From Halarcobacter ebronensis (GTDB lineage Bacteria; Campylobacterota; Campylobacteria; Campylobacterales; Arcobacteraceae): 64,000 nt of DNA. The translations under genes and the position numbers were made by a program. Shown one piece after another: positions 24,440 through 33,985 of the stretch (its first letter is position 1; the number at the start of each line of letters is the position of its first letter). The stretch spans positions 3,100,001 through 3,164,000 of the forward strand of contig NZ_CP053836.1 in NCBI RefSeq assembly GCF_013201825.1, given 5' to 3'. The notes under the pieces were generated by a model. It worked only from the letters and a program-made list of their open reading frames with translations, ran no database searches and had not been told where the DNA came from.

Positions 24440-26485
24440 CTAAAGTGGAATTTTTATGGTAAAAGAAGCACCTTTATTTTCTTCACTAATACAATCAATT
24501 TTACCACCTAAATTAATTGTTACTAGATTATAAACAATATTTAACCCTAATCCAATTGAACCATTTTTTCTATTTGTTGTAAAAAAAGGCTCATATATTT
24601 TCGATAAGTTTTCTTTTGATATCCCTTTCCCATAATCGCGATATTCAAAAATAAACTCTTTATTTTTAATCTTAGCATTTAAAGAGATAACTCCTTTTTC
24701 GTTATCTTTATATGCATGTTCTAAAGAATTTGAAATCAAATGATGAATAATTTGTGCAAAAAGACCTGGGAAAGAGTCGATTTGAAGCATCTCATCACAC
24801 TCTATTTTAAACTCAATATTTCGATTGCTCAATAAGCTATCCATGCTTATTAAAATACCTCTCATATACTCTTTAACGTTAAAAACTCTTTTTATTTCAC
24901 TAGTTTGATCCACTGCCACTTGTTTAAAGTTTTTTATAATCTCTTCTGTTTTTTGCAAACTTGTTACAATAACTTTAATTAAGTTATTTGAATTTTCTAA
25001 ATAACTTTTCCATTCTTCAGTTAAGATTGCACCACTTTCATATTTTGAAATTATCTCTTCTAAAATATACTCTAAATGTGACGCCCCTGTAACTCCAAGA
25101 CCAATTGGTGCACTAATTTCATTTGCAACACCCGAAACCAAACTACCAAGTCCAGCTAATTTTTCGGACTCAATAAGTTTATTTTGAGTTATTATTAGAT
25201 TTTCCATAGAAGCTTCTAGTTCATCATTTGATTCTTGTAAATCAAGATTTTTATTTTCTAATTCTATCTCTAAGATCTTTTTATCTTGAATATCTCTCCA
25301 AACTCCATGAACTACAATTTCACCATTTATAACTATTTTAGTAAGTACAATTTCACACCAAAACTCTGTGCCTGTTATTTTTCTATGAAGCCATTCAAAT
25401 CGTATACTACCTTTTTCTAAACATTTGTTTATATTCTCTTTTACCAAAATATCTGAAGATATACCATTTGGTTGAATCTCTGGAGATATCATATTTGGAT
25501 TTAAATTTAAAAATTCATCTTTTTGTTTTATCTCTAACAATTTTAAAAGAGCAAGATTACAATCAATAAACTTACCATCTTTTAATAAACTTATACCATC
25601 AGAGCTATCATTAAATAGTGTTTCAAAAACTTTTTTTTCTTCTTCTAACTCTTTTGTTCTTAATTTCACTTTTTCTTGAAGTTTATTATTAAATGTTAAT
25701 ATTTTTTCTTCTTGATCTTTTAACTGCTCAATATCTTGAACAATTTTATCTCTCATTTTTGCAAAATTTAATGATAGAATTCTTAACTCTTTTACTCCTG
25801 AAACTGTAATCTCTGCATTTAGATTTCCAGATGCAATTGTTTTTGTGACTGTACTTAACATATCAATGGGTTTTAACACATTTCTAACTATCAATATAAT
25901 AATTGCTGAAATCACAAGAATAATTATTAAGGATATAGTTAAAAATATTTCTCTAAATATATATAATTGTTCATATTTAACATCTTTACTAACCCTATAA
26001 CCTATAATCCAATTCCAAGGTTCATAATATTTAAAAATAATCCATCTGTCATTGCTTTTATTTAAAATATCAAAATTACCATTTCTAATTTTTAATATAT
26101 TTTTATACTCTTCTTTATTTTTATATAAATGAGCATTTTGTTTATTATATTTTCTATGCAATATTACAAAACCATTTTCATCTATAATAAAAGGGAAAAT
26201 CTCTTTTTTGTTTTTATCAAAAACTTTTTTTACAATATCTAAAGTCCCTTTCTTAAACGACTCTTCATAGGATTTTTCCATTTGCGTTTTTAAAAGTGTT
26301 TCATATTTTTGATTTATAAGATAGATTATATTATCAATCTTTTCGTTATATATTTTCTCTTGTGATATATTGATCTCTTTTTTTAAATAATGATATGTAA
26401 AATAAAAAATAGAACTAATACCAAGACTTATAACTAGAAGACTTGAGATTAAAAGTTCTGTTTTTAAAGATCTGTTTTTTATCAT
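24440..26485 (-). CDS. Sensor histidine kinase homologue with Asn in place of the phospho-acceptor His
   Basis: A 681-residue membrane sensor: helix (about 10-32), periplasmic Cache-like region (40-165), second helix (178-205), HAMP (205-255), coiled coil, PAS (285-400), second coiled coil, dimerisation segment and HATPase domain. The dimerisation motif should read AHEI but reads VANEISAP, so residue 455, the expected phospho-acceptor, is Asn (codon AAT at 25121-25123). The ATPase motifs remain: HHLISNSLEHAY, DYGKGISKE and GSIGLGLNIVYNL. It overlaps the upstream binding-protein gene by 4 bases, and no response regulator gene adjoins. It may act by ATP binding alone, through heterodimers, or be an inactive relic. 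Confidence 0.88.
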   Translation of the reverse strand: MIKNRSLKTELLISSLLVISLGISSIFYFTYHYLKKEINISQEKIYNEKIDNIIYLINQKYETLLKTQMEKSYEESFKKGTLDIVKKVFDKNKKEIFPFIIDENGFVILHRKYNKQNAHLYKNKEEYKNILKIRNGNFDILNKSNDRWIIFKYYEPWNWIIGYRVSKDVKYEQLYIFREIFLTISLIIILVISAIIILIVRNVLKPIDMLSTVTKTIASGNLNAEITVSGVKELRILSLNFAKMRDKIVQDIEQLKDQEEKILTFNNKLQEKVKLRTKELEEEKKVFETLFNDSSDGISLLKDGKFIDCNLALLKLLEIKQKDEFLNLNPNMISPEIQPNGISSDILVKENINKCLEKGSIRFEWLHRKITGTEFWCEIVLTKIVINGEIVVHGVWRDIQDKKILEIELENKNLDLQESNDELEASMENLIITQNKLIESEKLAGLGSLVSGVANEISAPIGLGVTGASHLEYILEEIISKYESGAILTEEWKSYLENSNNLIKVIVTSLQKTEEIIKNFKQVAVDQTSEIKRVFNVKEYMRGILISMDSLLSNRNIEFKIECDEMLQIDSFPGLFAQIIHHLISNSLEHAYKDNEKGVISLNAKIKNKEFIFEYRDYGKGISKENLSKIYEPFFTTNRKNGSIGLGLNIVYNLVTINLGGKIDCISEENKGASFTIKIPL

Positions 26486-27450
26486 TTTATTAATACCGCA
26501 TTATCAATGAGTTCAAAAGGGAAAACTATATTAAACTTTTTTGCTAAAGTTGTATTTATAAAAATATTTGATTTTTTATTTACAACAATAGGAATGTTTT
26601 TTATAGTTTCACCTTTTAGAACTCTAAGAACTGTATTTGCTGTCCACTCACCTTGCTCTTCTGGTTTAAGAGGTAGAGACAAAAGAGCATATTCAATTAA
26701 ATTTCCATCACCTGTTCCCGTTGGAATAATAGTATTTTGAAGTGTAAAGTTTTTTATCTCTTTTCTATTTTTCTCCCAATCTTTTATAGACCCCCCATAT
26801 CCAATGATAAGAATATCCACATTATTTTGTAATTCAATAAATCCTTTTTTCCACTCTTCAACAGAAGAGACTAATCTTGCATCCATTTTTTTATTTAACT
26901 GTTTTTGAAAATAGTCTAACTCAATTCTTGTGGTCAAGGAATCATCTTTTAAAAAACCTACTCTATTACCTTTTGCATATTTGCTTAAGATTTCAACAGT
27001 TTGAGGAACTAATTGCACCTCTTCCATACCTGTAATATTAGATATTGGTAATCCATACTTTTTACTAGAACCATTTATCCCACAAAAAATAACAGGAATA
27101 GTACTATTTTTAAAGTAAGGCAAAATTATATATTTAAAAGCATTGTCATCGGAAGTTATAATCACATCAGGTTTAAAGTTTTCAATTTGATTCTTGATTT
27201 TTTTGGCTATTTTTATTTTGTAAGGCTCATCATTATTTCTTTTTGAGTCCATTTCAACTCTTTTAAATTCAAGGGGTAAGTTAGATTTGAAAAGTACTTT
27301 CTTTATACTTTTTTCAATCCCATCACTCCAATAAAGACCAGAGTGATAAGAATTGATATAAAAAACTCTTTTTTTTGCACTAATATTTTCTGCTTTAATA
27401 AAGATAAAAAACAATAATAATGAAAAGAAAATACTAAAAATCTTTTTCAT
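26482..27450 (-). CDS. Periplasmic binding protein (ABC_sub_bind-like) paired with the sensor kinase
   Basis: A 322-residue exported protein with a signal peptide (MKKIFSIFFSLLLFFIFIKA) and the two-lobed binding-protein fold: SYHSGLYWSDGIEKSIK at the start, FKPDVIITSDDNAFKYI, VIFCGINGSSKKYG and NRVGFLKDDS. No transporter genes accompany it. Its stop overlaps the start of the sensor kinase gene by 4 bases, so it most likely presents a ligand to that sensor. A minus-strand TATAAT at 27469-27474 is a possible promoter. The ligand is unknown. Similar pairs are common in this group of bacteria. Confidence 0.83.
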   Translation of the reverse strand: MKKIFSIFFSLLLFFIFIKAENISAKKRVFYINSYHSGLYWSDGIEKSIKKVLFKSNLPLEFKRVEMDSKRNNDEPYKIKIAKKIKNQIENFKPDVIITSDDNAFKYIILPYFKNSTIPVIFCGINGSSKKYGLPISNITGMEEVQLVPQTVEILSKYAKGNRVGFLKDDSLTTRIELDYFQKQLNKKMDARLVSSVEEWKKGFIELQNNVDILIIGYGGSIKDWEKNRKEIKNFTLQNTIIPTGTGDGNLIEYALLSLPLKPEEQGEWTANTVLRVLKGETIKNIPIVVNKKSNIFINTTLAKKFNIVFPFELIDNAVLIK

Positions 27451-27506
27451 AATAAATACTTTTTATTTATTATAACATATCTTATACATAATTGCTAAAA
27501 GATATT

Positions 27507-27608
27507 TTAATTAGTAATGATTATATAACTTGTAACAACAGTAATAAAATATATTCCAATTACTATTAAATAATCTTTTTTTGTTGTGTTTATCTCTTTA
27601 ATTTCCAT
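27507..27608 (-). CDS. 33-residue membrane peptide downstream of typA
   Basis: A short gene with ribosome site AAGGAG 7 bases before ATG. The product has a charged N-terminus (NTTKKDYLI) and one hydrophobic helix. It aligns with the peptide at 12605-12700 over 20 residues with 13 identities: KKDYLI, then IYF, TV, S and I at fixed spacing. The two copies also share AAGGAG followed by a run of As before the start, and each has an upstream hairpin that can hide that site. A longer in-frame reading from 27725 would run through the typA terminator and lacks a ribosome site, so the short start is preferred. Function is unknown. Confidence 0.75.
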   Translation of the reverse strand: MEIKEINTTKKDYLIVIGIYFITVVTSYIIITN

Positions 27609-27645
27609 TTTTTTCTCCTTGTTGTAGGAGAAAAAATCTCCTACA
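27609..27645 (-). promoter_or_regulatory. Potential two-state hairpin upstream of the typA-linked peptide
   Basis: In the minus-strand mRNA TGTAGGAGA pairs with TCTCCTACA (9 bp, 5-base loop). Alternatively TTTTTTCTCCT pairs with AGGAGAAAAAA over 11 bp with a 6-base loop, covering the ribosome site of the 33-codon gene. The layout copies the one at 12701-12742 although the sequences differ. A 14-residue leader peptide (27641-27685) could end in the first arm. Confidence 0.55.
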
Positions 27646-27685
27646 TTTTTTTGTTTATCCTCACAAAAATGTCGTCGGACCTCAA
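27641..27685 (-). CDS. Possible leader peptide before the 33-residue gene
   Basis: A TTG codon 5 bases after AAGGA opens a frame of 14 residues, MRSDDIFVRINKKM, whose TAG stop lies inside the first arm of the hairpin at 27609-27645. Translation would therefore change which hairpin forms. This rests on spacing alone, and the candidate could be chance. Confidence 0.22.
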   Translation of the reverse strand: MRSDDIFVRINKKM

Positions 27686-27710
27686 ATTTTTCCTTTTTTT
27701 TGAAATAAAA

Positions 27711-27740
27711 AAAGGGGAAGAGCAAAAGCTCTTCCCCTTT
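27711..27740 (-). terminator. Intrinsic terminator of typA
   Basis: A perfect 13-bp stem, AAAGGGGAAGAGC/GCTCTTCCCCTTT, with an AAAA loop, followed on the minus strand by TTTTATTTC. It lies 24 bases after the typA stop codon. Confidence 0.9.
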
Positions 27741-27764
27741 AACGCTTGTTTACTAGGTTGACTG

Positions 27765-29582
27765 CTAGTCAGCAAATTTTGCCTTCTTAGCAGTTCTTTT
27801 CCTAGCTGTAGGGTCAAGCTCTCTCTTTCTAATTCTTACACTCTTAGGTGTAACTTCGACCAGTTCATCCTCTTCGATCCACTCTAAAGCATTCTCTAAA
27901 GACATCACTCTTGGTGGAATCAACTTAATTGCATCATCACTTCCCGAAGCCCTAACGTTCGTTAGCTGCTTTCCTTTAATTGGGTTAACATCTAAGTCAT
28001 TTGACTTCGCGTGTTCTCCAATTACCATACCTACGTAGACCTTATCTTGAGGCTTGATATACATGATTCCTCTCTCTTGTAGGTTAAAGATTGAGTAACC
28101 TAACGCCTCTCCCGATTCCATGGATACTAATGCACCATTTTTTCTACTTTCAACTGTACCCGAGTACGGTCTAAACTCTAAAAAGGAGTGGTTCATAATA
28201 CCCTCTCCCTTAGTATCCGTTAAGAACTCTGTTCTTATACCAATAAGTCCCCTTGCCGGAATCTCAAACTCTAACCTTGTAAAGCCTGCTCCCATAGGTA
28301 CCATATTGGTCATATTGGCTTTTTTCTTTCCAAGCTTTTCTATAATAGTTCCTGAATACTCAGTTGGAGTATCTATTACAAGATGTTCAAATGGCTCCAT
28401 TGTTACACCATTTTCAACTTTTGTAATAACTTCTGGTCTTCCAATAGAGAACTCAAAACCTTCTCTTCTCATATTTTCTGCCAAAATAGTAATTTGAAGC
28501 TCACCTCTTCCGTTAACTTTAAATTTTCCCTCACCAACTTGCGAGTAGTTCATCGCAATATTAGTGTTCATTTCAGCTTTTAATCTCTCATCAACTTTGT
28601 TTGAGGTAACAAACTTTCCTTCAGTTCCAGCTAATGGAGAATCATTAACTGCAAATGTTACAGACAGTGTTGGTTCTTCAATATGCATTGGATCCAACGG
28701 CATTGGGTTTGCTGGATCACAGAGTGAATCTCCAACATCAATAGTTTCAAATCCTGCAACTGCAACAATATCACCTGCACCTGCCTCTTTTACTTCAATT
28801 CTATCAAGACCTTTAAATCCAATAAGTTTAGTTACTCTTCCTTTTACTCTTTCACCATTTGCTTTACATAAAAGTACTGTTTCACCTTGAGAGATTTTCC
28901 CATTAAAGATTCTTGCAATACCAATTTTTCCAATGAAGTTATCGTAATCAAGTGTAAATACTTGTAGCTGTAATCCCGCCTCATCACTTCCGTTTGGTTT
29001 TGGAACCTCTTTTAAGATTGTTTGGAATAATGGTTGTAAATCTTTCTTTTCATCTTCAAGATTATAGATTGAATAACCATCTCTTGCTGCTGCATATATT
29101 ACAGGGAACTCAAGCTGTTCATCAGTTGCATCCATTTGTGCGAACAGGTCAAACACTTCATCAACAACTCTATCTGGTTCAGCTGCAGGTTTATCGATTT
29201 TATTAACAACAACGATTGGTCTGTGACCTAATGATAGTGCTTTTTTAACAACGAATTTTGTTTGAGGCATAACTCCCTCTTGTGCATCCACAAGAAGTAA
29301 AACTGAGTCAACCATTTTTAAAACCCTCTCAACTTCTCCACCAAAATCGGCGTGTCCTGGAGTGTCAATGATGTTAATTCTTACACCTTCATAATCAATA
29401 GCTGTATTTTTAGAAAGAATAGTAATACCTCTCTCTTTTTCGATATCATTACTATCCATAACTCTTTCATCAACATGAGTATGCGCTGCAAAAGTCCCTG
29501 ATTGCTTTAATAGCTCATCAACTAATGTTGTTTTACCATGGTCAACGTGCGCTATTACCGCAATATTTCTAATATCTTTCAT
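27765..29582 (-). CDS. typA: Ribosome-binding GTPase TypA/BipA
   Basis: A translational GTPase of 605 residues, full length. It binds ribosomes and supports assembly and growth under stress such as low temperature. P-loop [44 protein letters not shown] and VVNKIDKP are all present. The C-terminal region specific to TypA follows, with [19 protein letters not shown] and [16 protein letters not shown]. The C-terminal tail is rich in Lys and Arg. It is transcribed alone with a strong terminator; a small membrane-peptide gene follows on the same strand. Long open frames on the opposite strand (for example 28120-28890) are shadows. Confidence 0.97.
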   Translation of the reverse strand: MKDIRNIAVIAHVDHGKTTLVDELLKQSGTFAAHTHVDERVMDSNDIEKERGITILSKNTAIDYEGVRINIIDTPGHADFGGEVERVLKMVDSVLLLVDAQEGVMPQTKFVVKKALSLGHRPIVVVNKIDKPAAEPDRVVDEVFDLFAQMDATDEQLEFPVIYAAARDGYSIYNLEDEKKDLQPLFQTILKEVPKPNGSDEAGLQLQVFTLDYDNFIGKIGIARIFNGKISQGETVLLCKANGERVKGRVTKLIGFKGLDRIEVKEAGAGDIVAVAGFETIDVGDSLCDPANPMPLDPMHIEEPTLSVTFAVNDSPLAGTEGKFVTSNKVDERLKAEMNTNIAMNYSQVGEGKFKVNGRGELQITILAENMRREGFEFSIGRPEVITKVENGVTMEPFEHLVIDTPTEYSGTIIEKLGKKKANMTNMVPMGAGFTRLEFEIPARGLIGIRTEFLTDTKGEGIMNHSFLEFRPYSGTVESRKNGALVSMESGEALGYSIFNLQERGIMYIKPQDKVYVGMVIGEHAKSNDLDVNPIKGKQLTNVRASGSDDAIKLIPPRVMSLENALEWIEEDELVEVTPKSVRIRKRELDPTARKRTAKKAKFAD

Positions 29583-29762
29583 TTAATCTCTCTATTTTAA
29601 TGTTAAGAAAAGAATCTATCTCTTCTAATAATTTGCGCGATTATACCTTAAGAATGCTTAAAATCCTACAATTGTGACAATTATGAATTTTTTTTCATAT
29701 TCAATTCATAATCTATTCATAGAAAAAGTGTAAATTTATGAAAATTAAATGAAAGGATTGTA

Positions 29763-30845
29763 TTGTTAATTTACGCATTAAAGGCTTTAAAGGCAAACAG
29801 ATTAAAAACCATATTAATACTTATTAGCTTAATTTTCTCTATAAGTTCTATATTTCTAATAAGCTCAATATCAAATGGAATTATCTCTATGTATTCAAAT
29901 TTGCTTAAAAGTGATGGGGATATAATTATAACTCAAGCAAAAATCTCTGATACATTTTTTTCAAATGTAGATATAAAACTACTTGAAAAAATAGATAAAT
30001 TAAAAGGCGTAACTAAAGCTTCAGCTATTATTGTTGGAGCAAGTCCCGTTGAATCTTTACCTATTGTTGCAGTTTATGGGGTTACAAAAAATAGATTTTT
30101 AAATTACCACTTAGAAAAAGGTTCTTATCCAGAAATAAAAGAGGTATTAGTTGGAAACTCTATTTATAACTCACTTAAAAACAAAAATACAATTCAAATA
30201 GCAGATAAAACATTTACAATCTCAGGTGTTTTCAAAAGTGATATTGGTTTTGAAAATGGTGGAGTTGTTTTAAATATAAAAGATGCAAGTAGTATTTTTA
30301 ATAAAAGTGCCTCAATGCTTATGGTAAATACCAATTTTGGGGGAAATATAAATAATCTAACAAAAGAGATAGAGTCTTTAAATCCTGATATAGAAGCAAA
30401 ATCAACTCAAAACTTTGTGGATAACTATAATCAGTTTAAAATAATTAAGACCTCATCAAATCTAATTGGTTTTATCTCGTTTTTTTTAGGACTTCTTGGA
30501 ATTGTAAGCATCATGACAATAACTATAAATCAAAGAAAAAGTGAATTTGGAATAAAAAGAGCTTTAGGGATTTCTACAAAAAAAATAGTTTTTCAAACCA
30601 TTTTAGAGAGTTCAATCCTAGGTGTTTTTGCATTTATTTCTTCACTTATAATCTCAAATATTGCCCTATATTTTATTAAAAACTCTGAACTTTTCCATGG
30701 TTATGTAAATGGTGAGATATCTTCAACTCTTGCTTTTTATCTTTTTATTTGTTCTTTGCTTATGGCAGTTTTAGGTTCAATAATCCCTGCAATAAACGCT
30801 TCTAAAACTGATCCTATTATCTTAATTCAAGGGGATAAAATATGA
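29763..30845 (+). CDS. ABC transporter permease, MacB/FtsX-like
   Basis: A 360-residue permease of the FtsX/MacB type. One N-terminal helix (about 18-38) is followed by a periplasmic domain to about residue 230 and three C-terminal helices (near 237-260, 280-305 and 325-350). The cytoplasmic coupling segment NQRKSEFGIKRALGISTKKI is typical, and the C-terminus carries PAINASKTDPIILIQ. The start is TTG behind AAAGGA; an ATG at 29748 reads into a stop after six codons. The ATPase gene overlaps by 4 bases. Such pairs move lipoproteins, peptides or metal-related substrates across the envelope; the substrate here is unknown. Confidence 0.87.
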   Translation: MLIYALKALKANRLKTILILISLIFSISSIFLISSISNGIISMYSNLLKSDGDIIITQAKISDTFFSNVDIKLLEKIDKLKGVTKASAIIVGASPVESLPIVAVYGVTKNRFLNYHLEKGSYPEIKEVLVGNSIYNSLKNKNTIQIADKTFTISGVFKSDIGFENGGVVLNIKDASSIFNKSASMLMVNTNFGGNINNLTKEIESLNPDIEAKSTQNFVDNYNQFKIIKTSSNLIGFISFFLGLLGIVSIMTITINQRKSEFGIKRALGISTKKIVFQTILESSILGVFAFISSLIISNIALYFIKNSELFHGYVNGEISSTLAFYLFICSLLMAVLGSIIPAINASKTDPIILIQGDKI

Positions 30846-31465
30846 TAAAAGCTATTAATTTATCACATGACTACAATGGAGATATTGCCCTAAGAGATAT
30901 AAATCTTGAAATAAAAAGGGGTGAATTTATTTGCCTTGTTGGGGAAAGTGGTAGCGGTAAAACTACTCTTCTTTCTATTTTATCAACCCTTTTAAAACCA
31001 AAAGAAGGGCAGCTTTCTTTTAATAAACAAAATTACAAAGATATAAAAAATCTAGATGAATTTAGACAAAAAAATATTGGTTTTATTTTTCAATTTCACC
31101 ATTTAATAAATTATCTAACACTCTTTGAAAATGTAAAACTTGCAAATGAGGAGTGTAAAGATGAAGAGATTTTAAAGGTTTTCAAACTTCTAAATATTGA
31201 GGATTTAAAATCTAAATTTCCAACTGAAATTTCAGGAGGACAAAGACAAAGAGCAGCGATAGCAAGAGCTTTAATAAACAATCCAAAAGTCATATTTGCA
31301 GATGAACCAACAGGAAATTTGGACTCTAAAAATGCTCAAATTGTATTTGAACTACTTAAAAACCTATCTGCAAAAGGTACTACAGTTATTGTGGCAACTC
31401 ACAACAAAGAGCTTGCAACAATGGCAAATAAAATTTATGAGGTAAAAGATGGACAACTTAAATAG
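30842..31465 (+). CDS. ABC transporter ATP-binding protein, LolD/MacB-like
   Basis: A 207-residue ATPase. Walker A is GESGSGKTTLL, the Q-loop FIFQFHHLI, the signature ISGGQRQRAAIARAL and Walker B VIFADEPTGNLDS, with the H-loop ATHNKE. The set matches the LolD/MacB/FtsE subgroup that powers mechanotransmission rather than channel-type transport. It overlaps the permease gene upstream by 4 bases and the CcoN-like gene downstream by 17 bases, so it is translationally coupled to both. Confidence 0.93.
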   Translation: MIKAINLSHDYNGDIALRDINLEIKRGEFICLVGESGSGKTTLLSILSTLLKPKEGQLSFNKQNYKDIKNLDEFRQKNIGFIFQFHHLINYLTLFENVKLANEECKDEEILKVFKLLNIEDLKSKFPTEISGGQRQRAAIARALINNPKVIFADEPTGNLDSKNAQIVFELLKNLSAKGTTVIVATHNKELATMANKIYEVKDGQLK

Positions 31466-33020
31466 TTTTGAAAATTTTGTAAACAAACACTTTAAAATAT
31501 CACTTATTTTTCTATTTTTAGCATTTGTATTTGGTATTTTATATTCAACAAATTTGCTTGGTTTTTATATAGATTCACAAACCCTAAATCCCGCAAATAT
31601 AAGATCACTTCATATAAGTTTAATGCTTTATGGTTTTGTTCCTTTAATGCTTTCATACTTGCCATTTCTATTGATAAATAAAGAGGGTGTCAAAAGCGCG
31701 CAAGGACTTAGATACCTAAGTCTATACACAATATTTTGGTATATATTTTTAGTTTTTATGATTAGCTCACTTCTATTTGGAAATACAAGAGGTCTTGCTT
31801 TTTATGATTTCCCTTATGAGTTAAACTTTATACTTGCAATCTCTGGAGTATTTTATATTTTGGCTTTGTATAAATATATAAAAGCCTATGAAAAAGTTCC
31901 TTTATGGATAAAAGTTTGTCTAAGAATAACAATAATAGCTCCAATTGCTCTTTTAATACTTATGAATCCAACTATTGGACAAGTTGAAAGTACAATCTCA
32001 GGACCACATGGGGACAACACTTTAGGAATGAGTTTAGCTTTGATTCCAATCTATTATCTAATAATCAAACTTTTAAATAAAACCCCATTTGTAGCTAGAT
32101 GGAATATACTTTGGATGATTCCTACTTTTTTCTATTTCTCATCGGTTTTATATAGAAGTTTTATTGGTCATTTGACATATGAGATGGAGTGGTTTTGCCA
32201 ATGGTTAACTCTTCTTTATATCCCAATTTTATATAGATGGTACAAAGATGCAGATATAGAAACCTTTGCAAAAAAAGCACTACTTGTTTCAATTTTGGCA
32301 TTTTTGTTTGTTGATATTGAGGGAAATATTCTGTTTATTCCAGAGTTTAGATGGCTTTTTCATAGAAATGATTTAATAGTTGCTCACGCCCATGTAGCAA
32401 TGGGAATTGGAGTATTTTTTATGGTAATTGCAATGTTTGTTAAGTATGTAAAAGAGCTTAAAAAATTCTCTTTTTATGCCTTTTATATAGGTGGTCTTTT
32501 AGGAATTTTTGCAGTTTTAAGTATTTCTGGATTTATTCAAGCTGGAGTTCTTTCTGGAGATATTACAACACTTTGGGCTTTAAGAACTGTTTTTGGTTTT
32601 ATTACCATGTTTAGTATTTTTAGTTTTATCTCATTTAAGTTCTCATATACCCCTTTGCAAAAGTATAACTTATTTGGAGTTTTAGCTGATGGTTTAGGGG
32701 GAGTGTTTTTAATACTTCTTGCAAGTTTTTTGTACCCAATTTTTGGTTTCAAATTTAGTGGAAGTTATGAGTACATTGTTTTTGCCTTTGTAAGTGTAAC
32801 TGGAATTATTCACTTTTTTGCACTTATATATAAACAAAGCCAAAAGATTTTAACAAAATTGACTGTAATCACAAGAGTATTAATAAGTTCAATATTTTTT
32901 GCTCTTTTTTACAACAAAACTTTGGGTATTGAAGCTCTTTTAATCTCACTATTTGATATTACTTACGCTTCAATTTACCTTCTATTTTTTTATAAAAAGG
33001 ATATTTTATGTCAAAAATAG
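31449..33020 (+). CDS. Orphan CcoN-like heme-copper oxidase subunit I homologue
   Basis: A 523-residue protein with about 14-16 membrane helices. Helix order and motifs resemble cbb3 oxidase subunit CcoN. H55 (RSLHISLML) in helix II matches the low-spin heme ligand. DLIVAHAHVAMG (H313, H315) in helix X matches the cbb3 AHVH pair. H187 (SGPHGDNT) fits the helix VI copper ligand. The helix VII His pair appears as GH (G240, H241), so one copper ligand seems lost. No CcoO or CcoP gene adjoins. It starts inside the LolD-like gene and overlaps the next membrane gene by 13 bases. A heme-bearing sensor, nitric-oxide enzyme or quinol-linked protein is possible. Alignment was made by eye. Confidence 0.65.
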   Translation: MDNLNSFENFVNKHFKISLIFLFLAFVFGILYSTNLLGFYIDSQTLNPANIRSLHISLMLYGFVPLMLSYLPFLLINKEGVKSAQGLRYLSLYTIFWYIFLVFMISSLLFGNTRGLAFYDFPYELNFILAISGVFYILALYKYIKAYEKVPLWIKVCLRITIIAPIALLILMNPTIGQVESTISGPHGDNTLGMSLALIPIYYLIIKLLNKTPFVARWNILWMIPTFFYFSSVLYRSFIGHLTYEMEWFCQWLTLLYIPILYRWYKDADIETFAKKALLVSILAFLFVDIEGNILFIPEFRWLFHRNDLIVAHAHVAMGIGVFFMVIAMFVKYVKELKKFSFYAFYIGGLLGIFAVLSISGFIQAGVLSGDITTLWALRTVFGFITMFSIFSFISFKFSYTPLQKYNLFGVLADGLGGVFLILLASFLYPIFGFKFSGSYEYIVFAFVSVTGIIHFFALIYKQSQKILTKLTVITRVLISSIFFALFYNKTLGIEALLISLFDITYASIYLLFFYKKDILCQK

Positions 33021-33985
33021 CTCTAATATTTTTTATAGGTTTTGAGCTTTGCTACTACTTGCTTATTGCTCAAACTGGTATTGTGGAGTATTTCTCTTCA
33101 GATATTGTTTTAATTGCTCCACTTGCAATTGGTGGTATTATTGGTTCTATTTTAAGTTATAAAATAAAAACAAAAGATGAGATTAAAATAAGAGTATTTT
33201 TAGTAATTCAACTACTTATGACTCTCTTTTATCCAAACTACAATGCAATTGGATTATTTATTTTAGGAATTAGTGTAGGGGCTTTAGCGCCACTTATTAT
33301 AAATGAGCTAAAAAAAGCTTCAATGGTAGAGTTAGGATTTGCATTATGCCTTTCATATAGTGTGGGAACTTTGCTATTTAACTATGAACCAGCAAAAAGA
33401 GAATATATTGCAATTTTATTTACTCTAATTGTTCTATTTGCTTCATTCTATTTACCAAAAAATCCTAAAAAAATAAAAGAATCGTCATTGGCTTCTCACT
33501 CATTTTTAGTAATGGTCTTATGGATATTTTTAGACTCTGCTCTATTTGAAACCCTATCAAGAGATTTAACAGTATCAATCTGGAGAGGTGGTTTTACTTT
33601 AGAGATTGTTGCTTTCCATATTCTAGGTGTAATACTTGCTTTTAAAATAAATTTACAAAAGGTAGAGAATGAATTATTTATAATAATACTTTTTGCACTA
33701 AGTTACCTCTTCTATTTCTTAAGAGAGCCACTTTTATTATCTATTGTTTACCCTTTTGTAATCTCATATTACAATGTAAATATCTTAAAAACATTAAGAA
33801 ACATTCCCCTTAGTAAACTCTCAATATATATGATAGTTATAGGTTGGTTAGCTTCTGGAGCAGGACTATTTGTAGCTTTAGAAGATTTAATTCTTTTTGT
33901 CCCAATCATTTTCTGTACAGTTATTATTCAAGTACTTTATACACAAAAAAATATTCAATCAAAGGAGAAAAAATGTATAAATTAG
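33008..33985 (+). CDS. Polytopic membrane protein of unknown function
   Basis: I do not recognise this family. The 325-residue protein is hydrophobic almost throughout, with about 10 membrane helices in short pairs, positive loops on one side (KIKTKDEIKIR, PKNPKKIKES), and no obvious catalytic motif. The helix layout loosely recalls a shortened major-facilitator transporter. It overlaps the CcoN-like gene by 13 bases and the YceI gene by 13 bases, so expression with them is near certain. A role in heme, copper or quinone handling for its neighbours is conjecture. Confidence 0.6.
   Translation: MSKIALIFFIGFELCYYLLIAQTGIVEYFSSDIVLIAPLAIGGIIGSILSYKIKTKDEIKIRVFLVIQLLMTLFYPNYNAIGLFILGISVGALAPLIINELKKASMVELGFALCLSYSVGTLLFNYEPAKREYIAILFTLIVLFASFYLPKNPKKIKESSLASHSFLVMVLWIFLDSALFETLSRDLTVSIWRGGFTLEIVAFHILGVILAFKINLQKVENELFIIILFALSYLFYFLREPLLLSIVYPFVISYYNVNILKTLRNIPLSKLSIYMIVIGWLASGAGLFVALEDLILFVPIIFCTVIIQVLYTQKNIQSKEKKCIN

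Noticed and set aside
27507-27725. A 72-codon reading that includes the 33-residue peptide
   Set aside because: Its start lies in the typA terminator stem and has no ribosome site. The shorter start has AAGGAG and matches its paralogue.
28120-28890. Overlapping plus-strand frames of 66-125 codons
   Set aside because: They lie entirely opposite typA, lack ribosome sites and have low-complexity or typA-mirroring composition.
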